From WHSO01 sp050485485 (GTDB taxonomy: Bacteria; Pseudomonadota; Alphaproteobacteria; SMXQ01), in NCBI GenBank assembly GCA_050485485.1, contig JBJHBM010000004.1, positions 1-64,000 of the forward strand: a stretch of DNA of 64,000 bases, written 5' to 3'. The position numbers and the translations under genes are program-made. Position 1 is the stretch's first letter; each line of letters opens with the position of its first letter. Positions 8,527-16,582 of this stretch are shown in pieces. The notes beneath the pieces were generated by a model, which saw only the letters and a list, made by a program, of their open reading frames with translations, did no database searches and had not been told where the DNA came from.

Positions 8527-8861
8527 GAGGGCGGGCCTTTCGGGAACGGGCCTTTCGGGCGCGGGTTGGACGCTGTCTAACATATAGGAAGCCGCGCGCG
8601 CCGCGCCACCCGGGCAGCAGGGCGCGCATCCCGTTCGGCGCACCTTGCGCGCGCCCGATTCGACACCCCCGCGCATGCCCGTTCGGGCGTGCGGCAAGTG
8701 CTTGTTCCGGCACGGTCCGCCATGGCCGCGCGCGCTGCCGGCAAAACACTAGGTTTCGGTTGTTTCGCCCCCTTTCCCTAGTGTAGTTTGCGCGTGCCCG
8801 AGGGAAATATCCCTTCAACGCTTGGGTGAATTTTCAGCTGATTTCAGACGGGGAAACGAGA
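8527..8861. promoter_or_regulatory. 335-base divergent control region, tldD / cox operon
   Basis: No gene is evident. Next to tldD is a 13-base direct repeat CGGGCCTTTCGGG at 8532-8544 and 8547-8559. Toward coxB lies a relatively AT-rich block with a perfect 8-bp inverted repeat (ACACTAGG at 8746-8753, CCTAGTGT at 8777-8784) and a shorter palindrome AGGGA-AATA-TCCCT at 8801-8814. GGGGAAACGAGA directly before 8862 is the likely coxB ribosome binding site. Promoters for both directions must lie here, but I cannot assign -35/-10 boxes with confidence. Confidence 0.55.
8746..8784. promoter_or_regulatory. Inverted repeat upstream of cox operon (possible operator)
   Basis: ACACTAGG and its exact complement CCTAGTGT are separated by 23 bases, about 80 bases before the coxB start. 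The spacing (about three helical turns centre to centre) suits two half-sites of a regulator or a long-loop hairpin. There is no T-run, so it is not a classical terminator. The function is inferred only from position. Confidence 0.4.
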
Positions 8862-9734
8862 ATGCGGTTGAACCGGATACTTGCCTCGATCGCGGCGCGC
8901 GCCGCCGGGGCCGCGGCCATCGTCGCCGGCCTGTCGGCGCCGGCCTTCGCCCAGATGGCGGTACCCTGGCAACTCGGGATGCAGGAAGCGGCGACGCCGG
9001 TCGCCCAACAGATCCACGACCTTCACAACCTGTTGCTGGTCATCATCACCGCGATCACGCTATTCGTCCTGGGGCTGCTCATCTACGTGGTGGTGCGCTT
9101 CAATGCCAAGGCTAATCCGACGCCGTCGCGCACCACCCACAACACCACGATCGAGGTGCTGTGGACGGTGGTGCCGGTCCTGATTCTGGTCGGCATCGCG
9201 ATCCCGTCGTTCCGCCTGCTCTACTACCAGGACCGCCATCCGGCCCCCGACATGACGCTCAAGGTCACGGGCCACCAGTGGTACTGGTCCTACGAATATC
9301 CTGATCACGGCAACATCGCCTTCGACAGCCTGATGATTCCCGAGGACCAGCTCAAGCCCGGCCAGCCGCGCCTGCTCGAGGTGGATAATCGCGTGGTGGT
9401 GCCGGTGGATACCAATATCCGCGTGCTGCTGACGGCCGCCGACGTGCTCCACGCCTGGGCGGTGCCCGCTTTCGGCATCAAGACCGACACCGTGCCGGGG
9501 CGCCTCAACGAGACCTGGTTCCGCGTCGAGCGCCCGGGCGTCTACTACGGCCAGTGCTCGGAACTGTGCGGCGTCAACCACGGCTTCATGCCGATCGCCG
9601 TCGAAGCGGTGTCCAAGGCCGAATTCGAGAAGTGGGTGGAGTCGCGGAAGACGGCCGCGACCCCGGGCATGCCCGAAGCCTTGCAGAAAGTCGAACTGGA
9701 GCGGAACGCGGACCAAACCGCGGCCGCCAACTGA
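8862..9734 (+). CDS. coxB: Cytochrome c oxidase subunit II (aa3 type)
   Basis: Subunit II receives electrons from cytochrome c through its binuclear CuA centre in the periplasm. The 290-residue precursor has a signal peptide ending AFAQM, two transmembrane helices (about residues 55-85 and 98-122), the aromatic VTGHQWYWSYEYP patch, and the CuA ligand set CSELCGVNHGFM near residues 232-243 with the upstream histidine in VLHAW. The ATG at 8862 has GGGGAAACGAGA before it; a GTG at 8826 is less likely. It heads the oxidase operon, 19 bases before coxA. No C-terminal cytochrome c domain is fused. Confidence 0.97.
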   Translation: MRLNRILASIAARAAGAAAIVAGLSAPAFAQMAVPWQLGMQEAATPVAQQIHDLHNLLLVIITAITLFVLGLLIYVVVRFNAKANPTPSRTTHNTTIEVLWTVVPVLILVGIAIPSFRLLYYQDRHPAPDMTLKVTGHQWYWSYEYPDHGNIAFDSLMIPEDQLKPGQPRLLEVDNRVVVPVDTNIRVLLTAADVLHAWAVPAFGIKTDTVPGRLNETWFRVERPGVYYGQCSELCGVNHGFMPIAVEAVSKAEFEKWVESRKTAATPGMPEALQKVELERNADQTAAAN

Positions 9735-9753
9735 TTGGAGTGAGAGGGCAGTC

Positions 9754-11352
9754 ATGAGCGACCACACGGCGACTGCGGGCCACGACGACCACGGCCATAC
9801 CCCCTACGGCATCAAGCGGTGGCTGTATTCCACCAACCACAAGGACATCGGCACGATGTACCTGATCTTCGCCGTGATCGCGGGGTTGCTCGGCGGAGCC
9901 TTCTCGCTCATCATTCGGCTGGAGTTGCAGGCGCCGGGCGACCAGGTGCTGGGCGGCGACCACCAGTTCTTTAACGTGGTGATCACCGCGCATGCGCTGC
10001 TGATGATCTTCTTCATGGTGATGCCGGCGCTGATCGGCGGCTTCGGCAACTGGTTCGTGCCCATCATGATCGGAGCGCCCGACATGGCGTTCCCGCGCAT
10101 GAACAACATTTCCTTCTGGTTGCTTGTTCCGGCGATCCTGCTGCTGGTGGGCTCGGTCTTCGTCGGTTCGGGCGTGGGCGCGGGCTGGACGATCTACCCG
10201 CCGCTCTCGGGCGCGCTCGGGCATCCCGGTGCCGCCGTCGACATGGCGATCCTGAGCCTGCACATCGCGGGCGCCTCCTCGATCCTCGGAGCCATCAACT
10301 TCATCACCACCATCTTCAACATGCGCGCGCCCGGCATGACGCTCCACAAGATGCCGCTGTTCGTGTGGTCGGTGCTGGTGACGGCCTTCCTGCTGCTGCT
10401 GTCGCTGCCGGTGCTTGCGGGCGCCATCACCATGCTGCTGACCGACCGCAACTTCGGCACCGCCTTCTTCGAAGCGGCCGAGGGCGGCGACCCGATCCTG
10501 TTCCAGCACCTGTTCTGGTTCTTCGGGCACCCGGAGGTGTACATCCTGATCCTGCCGGGCTTCGGCATCATCAGCCAGGTGGTGTCCACCTTCTCGCGGA
10601 AGCCGGTGTTCGGCTACCTCGGCATGGCCTACGCGATGGTGGCGATCGGCTTCGTCGGCTTCATCGTGTGGGCGCACCACATGTACACGGTCGGCCTCAA
10701 CGTCGATACCCGCGCCTACTTCGTCGCGGCGACGATGGTGATCGCGGTGCCCACTGGCATCAAGATCTTCTCGTGGATCGCGACCATGTGGGGCGGCTCT
10801 CTGACCTTCCCGACACCCATGCTGTTCGCGATCGGATTCATCTTCCTGTTCACGGTCGGCGGCGTGACCGGTGTGGTGCTGGCCAACGCGGGCGTGGATG
10901 TCGCGCTGCACGACACCTACTACGTCGTGGCGCATTTCCACTACGTGCTGTCGCTCGGCGCCGTGTTCGCGATCTTTGCCGGATTCTACTACTGGATCCC
11001 AAAGATGAGCGGGCGGCCCTATTCCGAGTTCCTGGGCAAGCTGCACTTCTGGACCATGTTCGTCGGCGTCAACCTGACGTTCTTCCCGATGCACTTCCTG
11101 GGCCTCGCCGGCATGCCGCGCCGGATTCCCGACTATCCGGACGTCTATGCCGGCTGGAACTACGTCGCGTCGATCGGCTCCTACATCAGCGGCATCAGCA
11201 TCCTCGTGTTCCTGCTGTTGCTGTGGAAGCTGTTCACCACCAAGGAGCGCGTGGGCGAGAATCCGTGGGGCGAGGGCGCCACCACGCTGGAATGGACCGT
11301 CTCCAGCCCGCCGCCGTTCCATACCTTCGAGGAACTCCCGAAGGTCAAGTAG
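9754..11352 (+). CDS. ctaD: Cytochrome c oxidase subunit I
   Basis: The catalytic heme-copper subunit: it carries heme a, heme a3 and CuB in the inner membrane and reduces oxygen while pumping protons. The 532-residue protein has the expected twelve hydrophobic helices, opening RWLYSTNHKDIGTMYLIF, the FFMVMPALIGGFGNW loop, the histidine-tyrosine HPEVYILILPGFG segment with the D-channel glutamate of the A1 family, WAHHMYTVG, and HDTYYVVAHFHYVLSLGAVF with the heme ligands. The C terminus ends in a short soluble tail. Genes for subunits II and III and the assembly factors follow in the same operon, so this is a complete aa3 locus. Confidence 0.98.
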   Translation: MSDHTATAGHDDHGHTPYGIKRWLYSTNHKDIGTMYLIFAVIAGLLGGAFSLIIRLELQAPGDQVLGGDHQFFNVVITAHALLMIFFMVMPALIGGFGNWFVPIMIGAPDMAFPRMNNISFWLLVPAILLLVGSVFVGSGVGAGWTIYPPLSGALGHPGAAVDMAILSLHIAGASSILGAINFITTIFNMRAPGMTLHKMPLFVWSVLVTAFLLLLSLPVLAGAITMLLTDRNFGTAFFEAAEGGDPILFQHLFWFFGHPEVYILILPGFGIISQVVSTFSRKPVFGYLGMAYAMVAIGFVGFIVWAHHMYTVGLNVDTRAYFVAATMVIAVPTGIKIFSWIATMWGGSLTFPTPMLFAIGFIFLFTVGGVTGVVLANAGVDVALHDTYYVVAHFHYVLSLGAVFAIFAGFYYWIPKMSGRPYSEFLGKLHFWTMFVGVNLTFFPMHFLGLAGMPRRIPDYPDVYAGWNYVASIGSYISGISILVFLLLLWKLFTTKERVGENPWGEGATTLEWTVSSPPPFHTFEELPKVK

Positions 11353-11365
11353 CGAGAGACTGCGG

Positions 11366-12301
11366 GTGTCCGAGCAAGCCATGTCCGTGCGCAATGCCGC
11401 GATCGCCGAGGGCGGGGAATTCTCGCCTTCGGTGCGGGACTTCGTCGTCCTGCTCAAGCCGCGCGTGATGTCGCTGGTGGTGTTCACCGGCCTCGCCGGG
11501 CTGGTGGCCGCGCCCGGGCATCTTCACCCGGTTCTGGCGGCGGTGGCGCTGCTCTGCATTGCGGTCGGCGCGGGCGCCTCCGGCGCCATCAATATGTGGT
11601 ACGACCGCGACATCGATGCCGGCATGGCGCGCACCCGCGACCGCCCCCTGCCGGCGGGGCGCATGGCGCCGGATGCGGCGCTTGGCTTCGGCGCGACGCT
11701 CGCGGTCGCCTCGGTCGCGGTGATGGGGCTTGCGGTCAACTGGACGGCGGCCGGGTTGCTCGCCCTCACCATCGCCTTCTATGTCTTCGTCTATACCATG
11801 TGGCTCAAGCGCCGCACGCCTCAGAACATCGTCATCGGAGGCGCCGCCGGCGCATTCCCTCCGATGATCGGTTGGGCCGCGGTGACCGGCGACGTGACGT
11901 TGATGCCGGTTCTGCTGTTCGCCGTGGTGTTCTTCTGGACGCCGCCGCACTTCTGGGCGCTCGCCCTCTACAGGGCCGGAGAGTACGCCAAGGTGGGCGT
12001 GCCGATGCTGCCCGTGGTGGCGGGCAAGGAAGAAACGCGCCGCCAGATCCTGCTCTATTCGCTGATCCTGGCGCCGCTCACGCTTGCGCCCTGGGCGCTC
12101 GGCCTCGCCGGCTGGATCTATGGCGCGGCGGCCATGGCGCTCGGCCTCGTGTTCGTGGCGGCCGCGCTGCGGGTGTGGCGCGAGGCGACCGAGCGCGCCG
12201 CCCGGGCCCTGTTCGGCTATTCGATCCTCTACCTGTTCCTGCTGTTCGCCTTCGTCATGGCCGACGCGATGCTTCTTTCCGCCACCGGAGGGACGGCATG
12301 A
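11366..12301 (+). CDS. ctaB: Protoheme IX farnesyltransferase (heme O synthase)
   Basis: Adds a farnesyl group to protoheme to make heme O, the precursor of heme A needed by subunit I. A UbiA-superfamily membrane protein of about 311 residues with the aspartate motif NMWYDRDIDAGMARTRDRPL, the WLKRRTPQNIVIGGAAGAFP loop and DAAALL-free FFWTPPHFWALALY, all diagnostic of CtaB/Cox10. Start choice is uncertain: a GTG at 11366 sits 7 bases after GAGAG, while an ATG at 11381 (MSVRNAAIAEGG) has no clear ribosome binding site; they differ by five residues. It follows ctaD by 13 bases. Heme A synthase (CtaA) is not in the window. Confidence 0.94.
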   Translation: MSEQAMSVRNAAIAEGGEFSPSVRDFVVLLKPRVMSLVVFTGLAGLVAAPGHLHPVLAAVALLCIAVGAGASGAINMWYDRDIDAGMARTRDRPLPAGRMAPDAALGFGATLAVASVAVMGLAVNWTAAGLLALTIAFYVFVYTMWLKRRTPQNIVIGGAAGAFPPMIGWAAVTGDVTLMPVLLFAVVFFWTPPHFWALALYRAGEYAKVGVPMLPVVAGKEETRRQILLYSLILAPLTLAPWALGLAGWIYGAAAMALGLVFVAAALRVWREATERAARALFGYSILYLFLLFAFVMADAMLLSATGGTA

Positions 12302-12450
12302 TGGCGGCCGGCAGGAAGGACCGCGAGGGCGGCTACTCGGAGATGCACCGCAAGCGGCGTGGGCGCAATATCGCGTTGCTGCTGGTGTTGTTCGGGCTGG
12401 TCGTGCTGTTCTATGTCATCACCCTCGTCAAGCTTGGAGGCCAGGGATGA
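12298..12450 (+). CDS. Small single-span membrane protein (CoxF-like)
   Basis: A 50-residue protein squeezed between ctaB and ctaG, overlapping both by 4 bases (ATGA at each end), so it is certainly translated within the operon. It has a charged N terminus with MHRKRRGRNIA followed by one hydrophobic helix LLLVLFGLVVLFYVITLVKL. Tiny proteins at this exact place are known in alphaproteobacterial cox operons and are often labelled CoxF or oxidase assembly protein; the biochemical role is not established. An alternative ATG directly follows at 12301. It is short enough to be missed by standard gene callers. Confidence 0.82.
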   Translation: MMAAGRKDREGGYSEMHRKRRGRNIALLLVLFGLVVLFYVITLVKLGGQG

Positions 12451-13034
12451 ACAGACGTCGCAACGCTTTCGTCGCCTACGCCGCGACCGGGCTGGTCGCG
12501 GTGATGGTGGTCATGTCCTATGCTGCCGTACCGCTCTACGAACTGTTCTGCCAGGTCACGGGTTACGGCGGCACCACCCAGGCTTCGGGCAACCAGGCTC
12601 CGGGCGCGATCTCGGACCGCGAGGTGACGGTGACGTTCGACGCCAACGTCAACCGTGGCCTGCCGTGGCGGTTCGAGCCGCTGCAGCGCAACGTGCGCCT
12701 CAAGGTGGGCGAGCACACGCTGATCTACTATCGTGCCGTGAACACCGGTGACCGGCCGGTCACCGGCGTCGCCACCTTCAACGTGACGCCGTTCAAGGTC
12801 GGCGCCTATTTCGACAAGATCGAGTGCTTCTGCTTTACCGAGCAGACCCTCGCGCCGGGGGAGAGCATCGACATGCCGGTCGCGTTCTTCGTCGATCCCG
12901 ACATCGCCAAGAACCGCAATCTCGATGACGTCACCGACATTGTCTTGTCCTATACCTTCTTCCCGGCCGACAGGTCCGCGCAGGGGCGCCAGGCCCGCAG
13001 CGTGGACGGCGCGGCCGACCGCAACGCCTTGTGA
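12447..13034 (+). CDS. ctaG: Cytochrome c oxidase copper chaperone CtaG/Cox11
   Basis: Delivers copper to the CuB site of subunit I. The 195-residue protein has one N-terminal membrane anchor (AATGLVAVMVVMSYAAVPLY) and a periplasmic immunoglobulin-like domain; the copper-binding motif is IECFCFTEQTLAPGE near residue 130, preceded by GVATFNVTP and followed by DMPVAFFVDPDI and DDVTDIVLSYTFF. The YELFCQVTGYGGTTQ stretch after the anchor is also typical of Cox11. It overlaps the small upstream gene by 4 bases and precedes subunit III by 46 bases. Confidence 0.97.
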   Translation: MNRRRNAFVAYAATGLVAVMVVMSYAAVPLYELFCQVTGYGGTTQASGNQAPGAISDREVTVTFDANVNRGLPWRFEPLQRNVRLKVGEHTLIYYRAVNTGDRPVTGVATFNVTPFKVGAYFDKIECFCFTEQTLAPGESIDMPVAFFVDPDIAKNRNLDDVTDIVLSYTFFPADRSAQGRQARSVDGAADRNAL

Positions 13035-13080
13035 GATTCGAACCTAGGAACGTGACGTGAGGACCCGGGGGTAAGCATTC

Positions 13081-13893
13081 ATGGCCAATTCGCACGCAGC
13101 GCACGACGCCCACGCGCCGAAGCATCCCTATCATCTGGTGGACCCGAGCCCGTGGCCGCTACTGGGCTCCATCGCCACCCTGGTCCTCGCCGTCGGTGCC
13201 ATCTGGTTCATGCACGAAGGCCCGATCTGGCTGATGCTGGCCGGCCTCGTCGGCGTGCTCTATGTCATGGCGCGCTGGTGGATCGACGTGGTGGACGAGG
13301 GCGAGCGTCTCGGCTACCACAATCCCGTGGTCCGCATCGGGCTGCGCTACGGCATGGTGCTGTTCATCGCTTCCGAGGTGATGTTCTTCGCCGCGTTCTT
13401 CTGGGCGTTCTTCAACGCGAGCCTGTTCCCGACCGAGGCCATCGGCGGCATCTGGCCGCCCCAGGGGATCGAAACCTTCAATCCGTGGGACCTGCCGTTC
13501 CTCAATACGCTGATCCTGCTGACCTCGGGCGTCACCATCACCTGGGCGCACCATGCGCTGCTCGAGAACAACCGTCGCGACCTGATCCGCGGCCTCGCGC
13601 TTACCGTGCTGCTGGGCCTGATCTTCACGGCGGTCCAGGCCTACGAGTACTCGCACGCCGCCTTCGGCTTCCAGGACGGCATCTACGCATCGACTTTCTA
13701 CATGGCGACCGGCTTCCATGGCTTCCACGTGATCGTCGGAACCACGTTCCTGATCGTATGCCTGGTGCGGGCGATGAAGGGCCACTTCAAGCCCGACCAT
13801 CACGTCGGCTTCGAGGCGGCAGCCTGGTACTGGCACTTCGTGGACGTGGTGTGGCTGTTCCTGTTCTTCTGCATCTACTGGTGGGGCGCCTGA
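13081..13893 (+). CDS. ctaE: Cytochrome c oxidase subunit III
   Basis: Third core subunit of the aa3 oxidase, which stabilises the proton-pumping complex. The 270-residue protein has seven predicted helices and the family motifs KHPYHLVDPSPWPLLGS at the N terminus, RYGMVLFIASEVMFFAAFFWAFF (cut here to its key SEVMFF core), GVTITWAHHALLE, ATGFHGFHVIVG with the conserved histidines, and WYWHFVDVVWLFLFF at the end. The length is normal. A possible ribosome site GGGGGTAAG lies just before the ATG. Genes for DUF983 and SURF1 follow on the same strand. Confidence 0.97.
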   Translation: MANSHAAHDAHAPKHPYHLVDPSPWPLLGSIATLVLAVGAIWFMHEGPIWLMLAGLVGVLYVMARWWIDVVDEGERLGYHNPVVRIGLRYGMVLFIASEVMFFAAFFWAFFNASLFPTEAIGGIWPPQGIETFNPWDLPFLNTLILLTSGVTITWAHHALLENNRRDLIRGLALTVLLGLIFTAVQAYEYSHAAFGFQDGIYASTFYMATGFHGFHVIVGTTFLIVCLVRAMKGHFKPDHHVGFEAAAWYWHFVDVVWLFLFFCIYWWGA

Positions 13894-13921
13894 GCCCGTC
13901 GGAATCGCTCGGACGGGCGTC

Positions 13922-14293
13922 GTGAGCGACGACGGCTCCCGCCCGCCCGTTCCGCTGCTGCGCGCAGGCCTCCTGTGCCGCTGTCCTGCCTGCGGCGAAG
14001 GCCCGCTCTACGATGGCTTCCTGACCATCGCGCCACGCTGCACGAAGTGCGGCACCGACCTCTCCGCCTGCGAGCAGGGCGACGGGCCGGCGGTGTTCGT
14101 CGTCCTGATCCTCGGCTTCATCGTCGTCGGCGCCGCGCTGGTGGTGGAGGTGCGCTACCAGCCGTCGCTGTGGCTGCACGCGCTCCTGTGGCCGCCGCTG
14201 ATTATAGGCGGCGCGCTCGCCCTTCTGCGTCCGCTGAAGGCGTGGCTCGCGGCGATGCATTATCGCCACCGGCGCAATGACGTCGAACGCTGA
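13922..14293 (+). CDS. DUF983 membrane protein with zinc-ribbon
   Basis: A 123-residue protein beginning with GTG. Two CxxC pairs, CRCPACGEGPLYDG and PRCTKCGTDLS, form an apparent N-terminal zinc ribbon, followed by two hydrophobic helices (VVLILGFIVVGAALVVEV and a second near residue 85). DUF983 genes are nearly always found between oxidase subunit III and surf1 in Alphaproteobacteria, which implies a role in oxidase biogenesis, but none is proven as far as I know. Its end overlaps the surf1 start by 17 bases. Confidence 0.88.
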   Translation: MSDDGSRPPVPLLRAGLLCRCPACGEGPLYDGFLTIAPRCTKCGTDLSACEQGDGPAVFVVLILGFIVVGAALVVEVRYQPSLWLHALLWPPLIIGGALALLRPLKAWLAAMHYRHRRNDVER

Positions 14294-15020
14294 ACCGCGC
14301 CGCCGCTCGGGCTGGTTCATGGCAGCGCTGGCGCTTGCGGCTTTTGCGGTTCTGGTGGGGCTCGGGACCTGGCAGATGGCGCGGCGCGCGGAGAAGCATG
14401 CCTTGATCGCGACCATGGAGTCGCGCCTTGCCGAGCCCGCGGCCACCCTGCCGGCCCGCATAGAGGACCCGGACGCCTGGGACTACCGTCGTGTCCACGT
14501 CACCGGCGTGTTCCGCCACGACCGCGAAGTCCACCTCGCCAACCGGGTGCGCAACGGCGTGGTGGGTGTGCAGGTGGTAACGCCGCTCGCGCGTCCGGAT
14601 GGTGCCACCGTGCTGGTGGACCGCGGCTGGGTACCGGGGACGCTTGCCGACCCCGCGCGCCGCCCGGACGGCCAGGTCGGGGGCATGGTCACGGTGGCGG
14701 GGATCGCCCGGGTGCCGGCCCCGCCGGGCCCGTTCACGCCGGCGGGCGACCCCGCCACCGGATTCTGGCTGGTGGCCGAGCCCGCCGCCATCGCCGCCGC
14801 CCTGGGACTGGCGGAAACCCTGCCGCTGGTGCTGGAGGCCGATGCCACCCCCAATCCCGGGGGCTGGCCGCGTGGCGGGGGAACGCGGCTCGACCTGCCC
14901 GACAACCACCTCCAGTATGCGATCACATGGTATTCTCTGGCGGTGGCACTGGTCGTGATCGCTCTGATCGCACGGCGGCGCCGCTCCGGACCCGTGCCAC
15001 ATACCGACCAGCATCCATGA
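14277..15020 (+). CDS. SURF1 family cytochrome oxidase biogenesis protein
   Basis: SURF1/Shy1 proteins help insert heme A into subunit I. The 247-residue sequence shows the usual topology: an N-terminal helix (FMAALALAAFAVLVGLGTWQ, with the conserved GTWQ at its end), a large periplasmic domain with RRVHVTGVFRHDREVHLANR and VLVDRGWVP, and a C-terminal helix preceded by NHLQYAITWYSLAVALVV. The GxWQ, RGWVP and HxxYAxTW motifs are diagnostic. It overlaps the DUF983 gene upstream and the carboxypeptidase gene downstream (ATGA). Confidence 0.95.
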   Translation: MTSNAEPRRRSGWFMAALALAAFAVLVGLGTWQMARRAEKHALIATMESRLAEPAATLPARIEDPDAWDYRRVHVTGVFRHDREVHLANRVRNGVVGVQVVTPLARPDGATVLVDRGWVPGTLADPARRPDGQVGGMVTVAGIARVPAPPGPFTPAGDPATGFWLVAEPAAIAAALGLAETLPLVLEADATPNPGGWPRGGGTRLDLPDNHLQYAITWYSLAVALVVIALIARRRRSGPVPHTDQHP

Positions 15021-16516
15021 CAGTTCCTCTCTCGCCCTATCGTGAGCTCGAGGCCCGCTTCGAGCACCATGCCAAGCTCCGCGACGCCATCGAGGTCCTG
15101 CACTGGGACATGGCCTGCATGATGCCTGACGGCGGCGCCGAGGCGCGCGCCGGGCAGCTCGCCGTGCTCAAGGTGCTGGCTCACGACATGATGACCGACC
15201 CGGCGCTCGGCGACTTCTTCGACGCGGCGGCCGGGGACGGCACGCTGGATTCCTGGCAGCGGACCAACCTGCGCGAGATGCGCCGCGCCTGGACGCGCGC
15301 CAACGCGGTGGACGGCCGGCTGGTGGCGGCGCTGTCGGATGCCAGCGCCCGGTGCGAGATGATCTGGCGCGAGGCCAGGCCCGCCGCCGACTATGCCCGC
15401 ATCCTGCCGGCGCTCGCCGAAGTGGCGGCGCTCGTGCGCGAGCGCGCCCAGGCGCTCGCCGGCGCGCTCGGGCTCGATCCCTACGATGCCTTGCTCGACG
15501 GCTACGAGCCCGACGGCCGTGCCGCCGAGATCGATCCCGTCTTCGACCGTCTGGCGTCGTTCCTGCCGGGCCTCATCGACCGCGCGATCGCGCTCCAGGA
15601 TGCGCGGCCGGCCCCTCTGCCGCTGCCGGGCCCGTTCGACATCGCGGCCCAGCGCCGCCTGTGCCGCCGCCTGATGGAGGCGGTCGGCTTCGACTTCCGC
15701 CACGGCCGCCTCGACGAGAGCCACCATCCGTTCTGCGGTGGCGTGCCGGAGGACGTGCGCATCACCACCCGCTACGAGGCCGACGACTTCATGCCCGGTA
15801 TCATGGGCGTGCTGCACGAGACCGGTCATGCGCTCTACGACCAGGGCCTGCCGGTGGCGTGGCGCCACCAGCCGGTGGGCGAGGCGCGCGGCATGTCGGT
15901 CCACGAGAGTCAGTCGCTGATGATCGAGATGCAGGCGAGCCGCTCGCGCGACTTTATCGGCTTCGCCGCGCCCCTGATGCGGGAGGCCTTCGGCGGCGCC
16001 GGGCCGGCGTGGGAGGCCGACAACATCCATCGCCATTACACCCGCGTCGAGCGCTCCTTCATCCGCGTCGATGCCGACGAGGCGACCTATCCCGCCCATG
16101 TCATCCTGCGCTACCGGCTGGAGCGCGCGATCGTCGCGGGCGATCTCGCGCTCGGCGACCTGCCTGGCGCCTGGAACGACGGCATGGCGGCGCTGCTCGG
16201 CATCCGTCCCCGCGACGACACCGAGGGCTGCCTGCAGGACATTCACTGGTATTCGGGCTCGTGGGGCTATTTCCCGACCTATACCCTCGGCGCCATGATG
16301 GCGGCGCAGCTGTTCCAGGCGGCGCAGAAGGCGGTGCCGGACATCCCGGCGGCGCTCGCGCGGGGCGATTTCCGCCCGCTGATGGGCTGGCTGCGCGCGC
16401 ACGTCCACGGCAAGGGCTCCTTGCTCGGCACCCGCGAGCTTCTGATCGAGGCTACCGGTCGCCCGCTCGACCCCGCCGCCTTCGAGGCCCACCTCGCCGA
16501 GCGCTATCTTGCCTGA
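15017..16516 (+). CDS. M32 family metallocarboxypeptidase
   Basis: A zinc carboxypeptidase of the Taq/thermostable carboxypeptidase 1 family, expected to remove C-terminal amino acids in the cytoplasm. The 499-residue length is right for M32. The metal site HETGH is at residues 267-271 within GVLHETGHALYDQGLP, followed by GEARGMSVHESQSLMIEMQ carrying the third ligand, and the family motifs YRELEARFEHH and DVRITTRY are present. It is translationally coupled to surf1 by an ATGA overlap, which ties a general peptidase to the oxidase operon; a role in oxidase assembly is not implied by its family. Confidence 0.94.
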   Translation: MTVPLSPYRELEARFEHHAKLRDAIEVLHWDMACMMPDGGAEARAGQLAVLKVLAHDMMTDPALGDFFDAAAGDGTLDSWQRTNLREMRRAWTRANAVDGRLVAALSDASARCEMIWREARPAADYARILPALAEVAALVRERAQALAGALGLDPYDALLDGYEPDGRAAEIDPVFDRLASFLPGLIDRAIALQDARPAPLPLPGPFDIAAQRRLCRRLMEAVGFDFRHGRLDESHHPFCGGVPEDVRITTRYEADDFMPGIMGVLHETGHALYDQGLPVAWRHQPVGEARGMSVHESQSLMIEMQASRSRDFIGFAAPLMREAFGGAGPAWEADNIHRHYTRVERSFIRVDADEATYPAHVILRYRLERAIVAGDLALGDLPGAWNDGMAALLGIRPRDDTEGCLQDIHWYSGSWGYFPTYTLGAMMAAQLFQAAQKAVPDIPAALARGDFRPLMGWLRAHVHGKGSLLGTRELLIEATGRPLDPAAFEAHLAERYLA

Positions 16517-16582
16517 GGTGGGTGTGGCCGCTAGTCTCTAGCCCCGTTTTCCGGCGCCCTGTGGGGCAAAAAGGATCGTCCG

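Noticed and set aside
9586..11487. Long open frame antisense to ctaD, nearly 630 codons
   Set aside because: It mirrors a certain oxidase subunit I gene; its peptide is made of His/Asp/Arg/Glu-rich runs typical of antisense to membrane protein codons in GC-rich DNA. No motif of its own.
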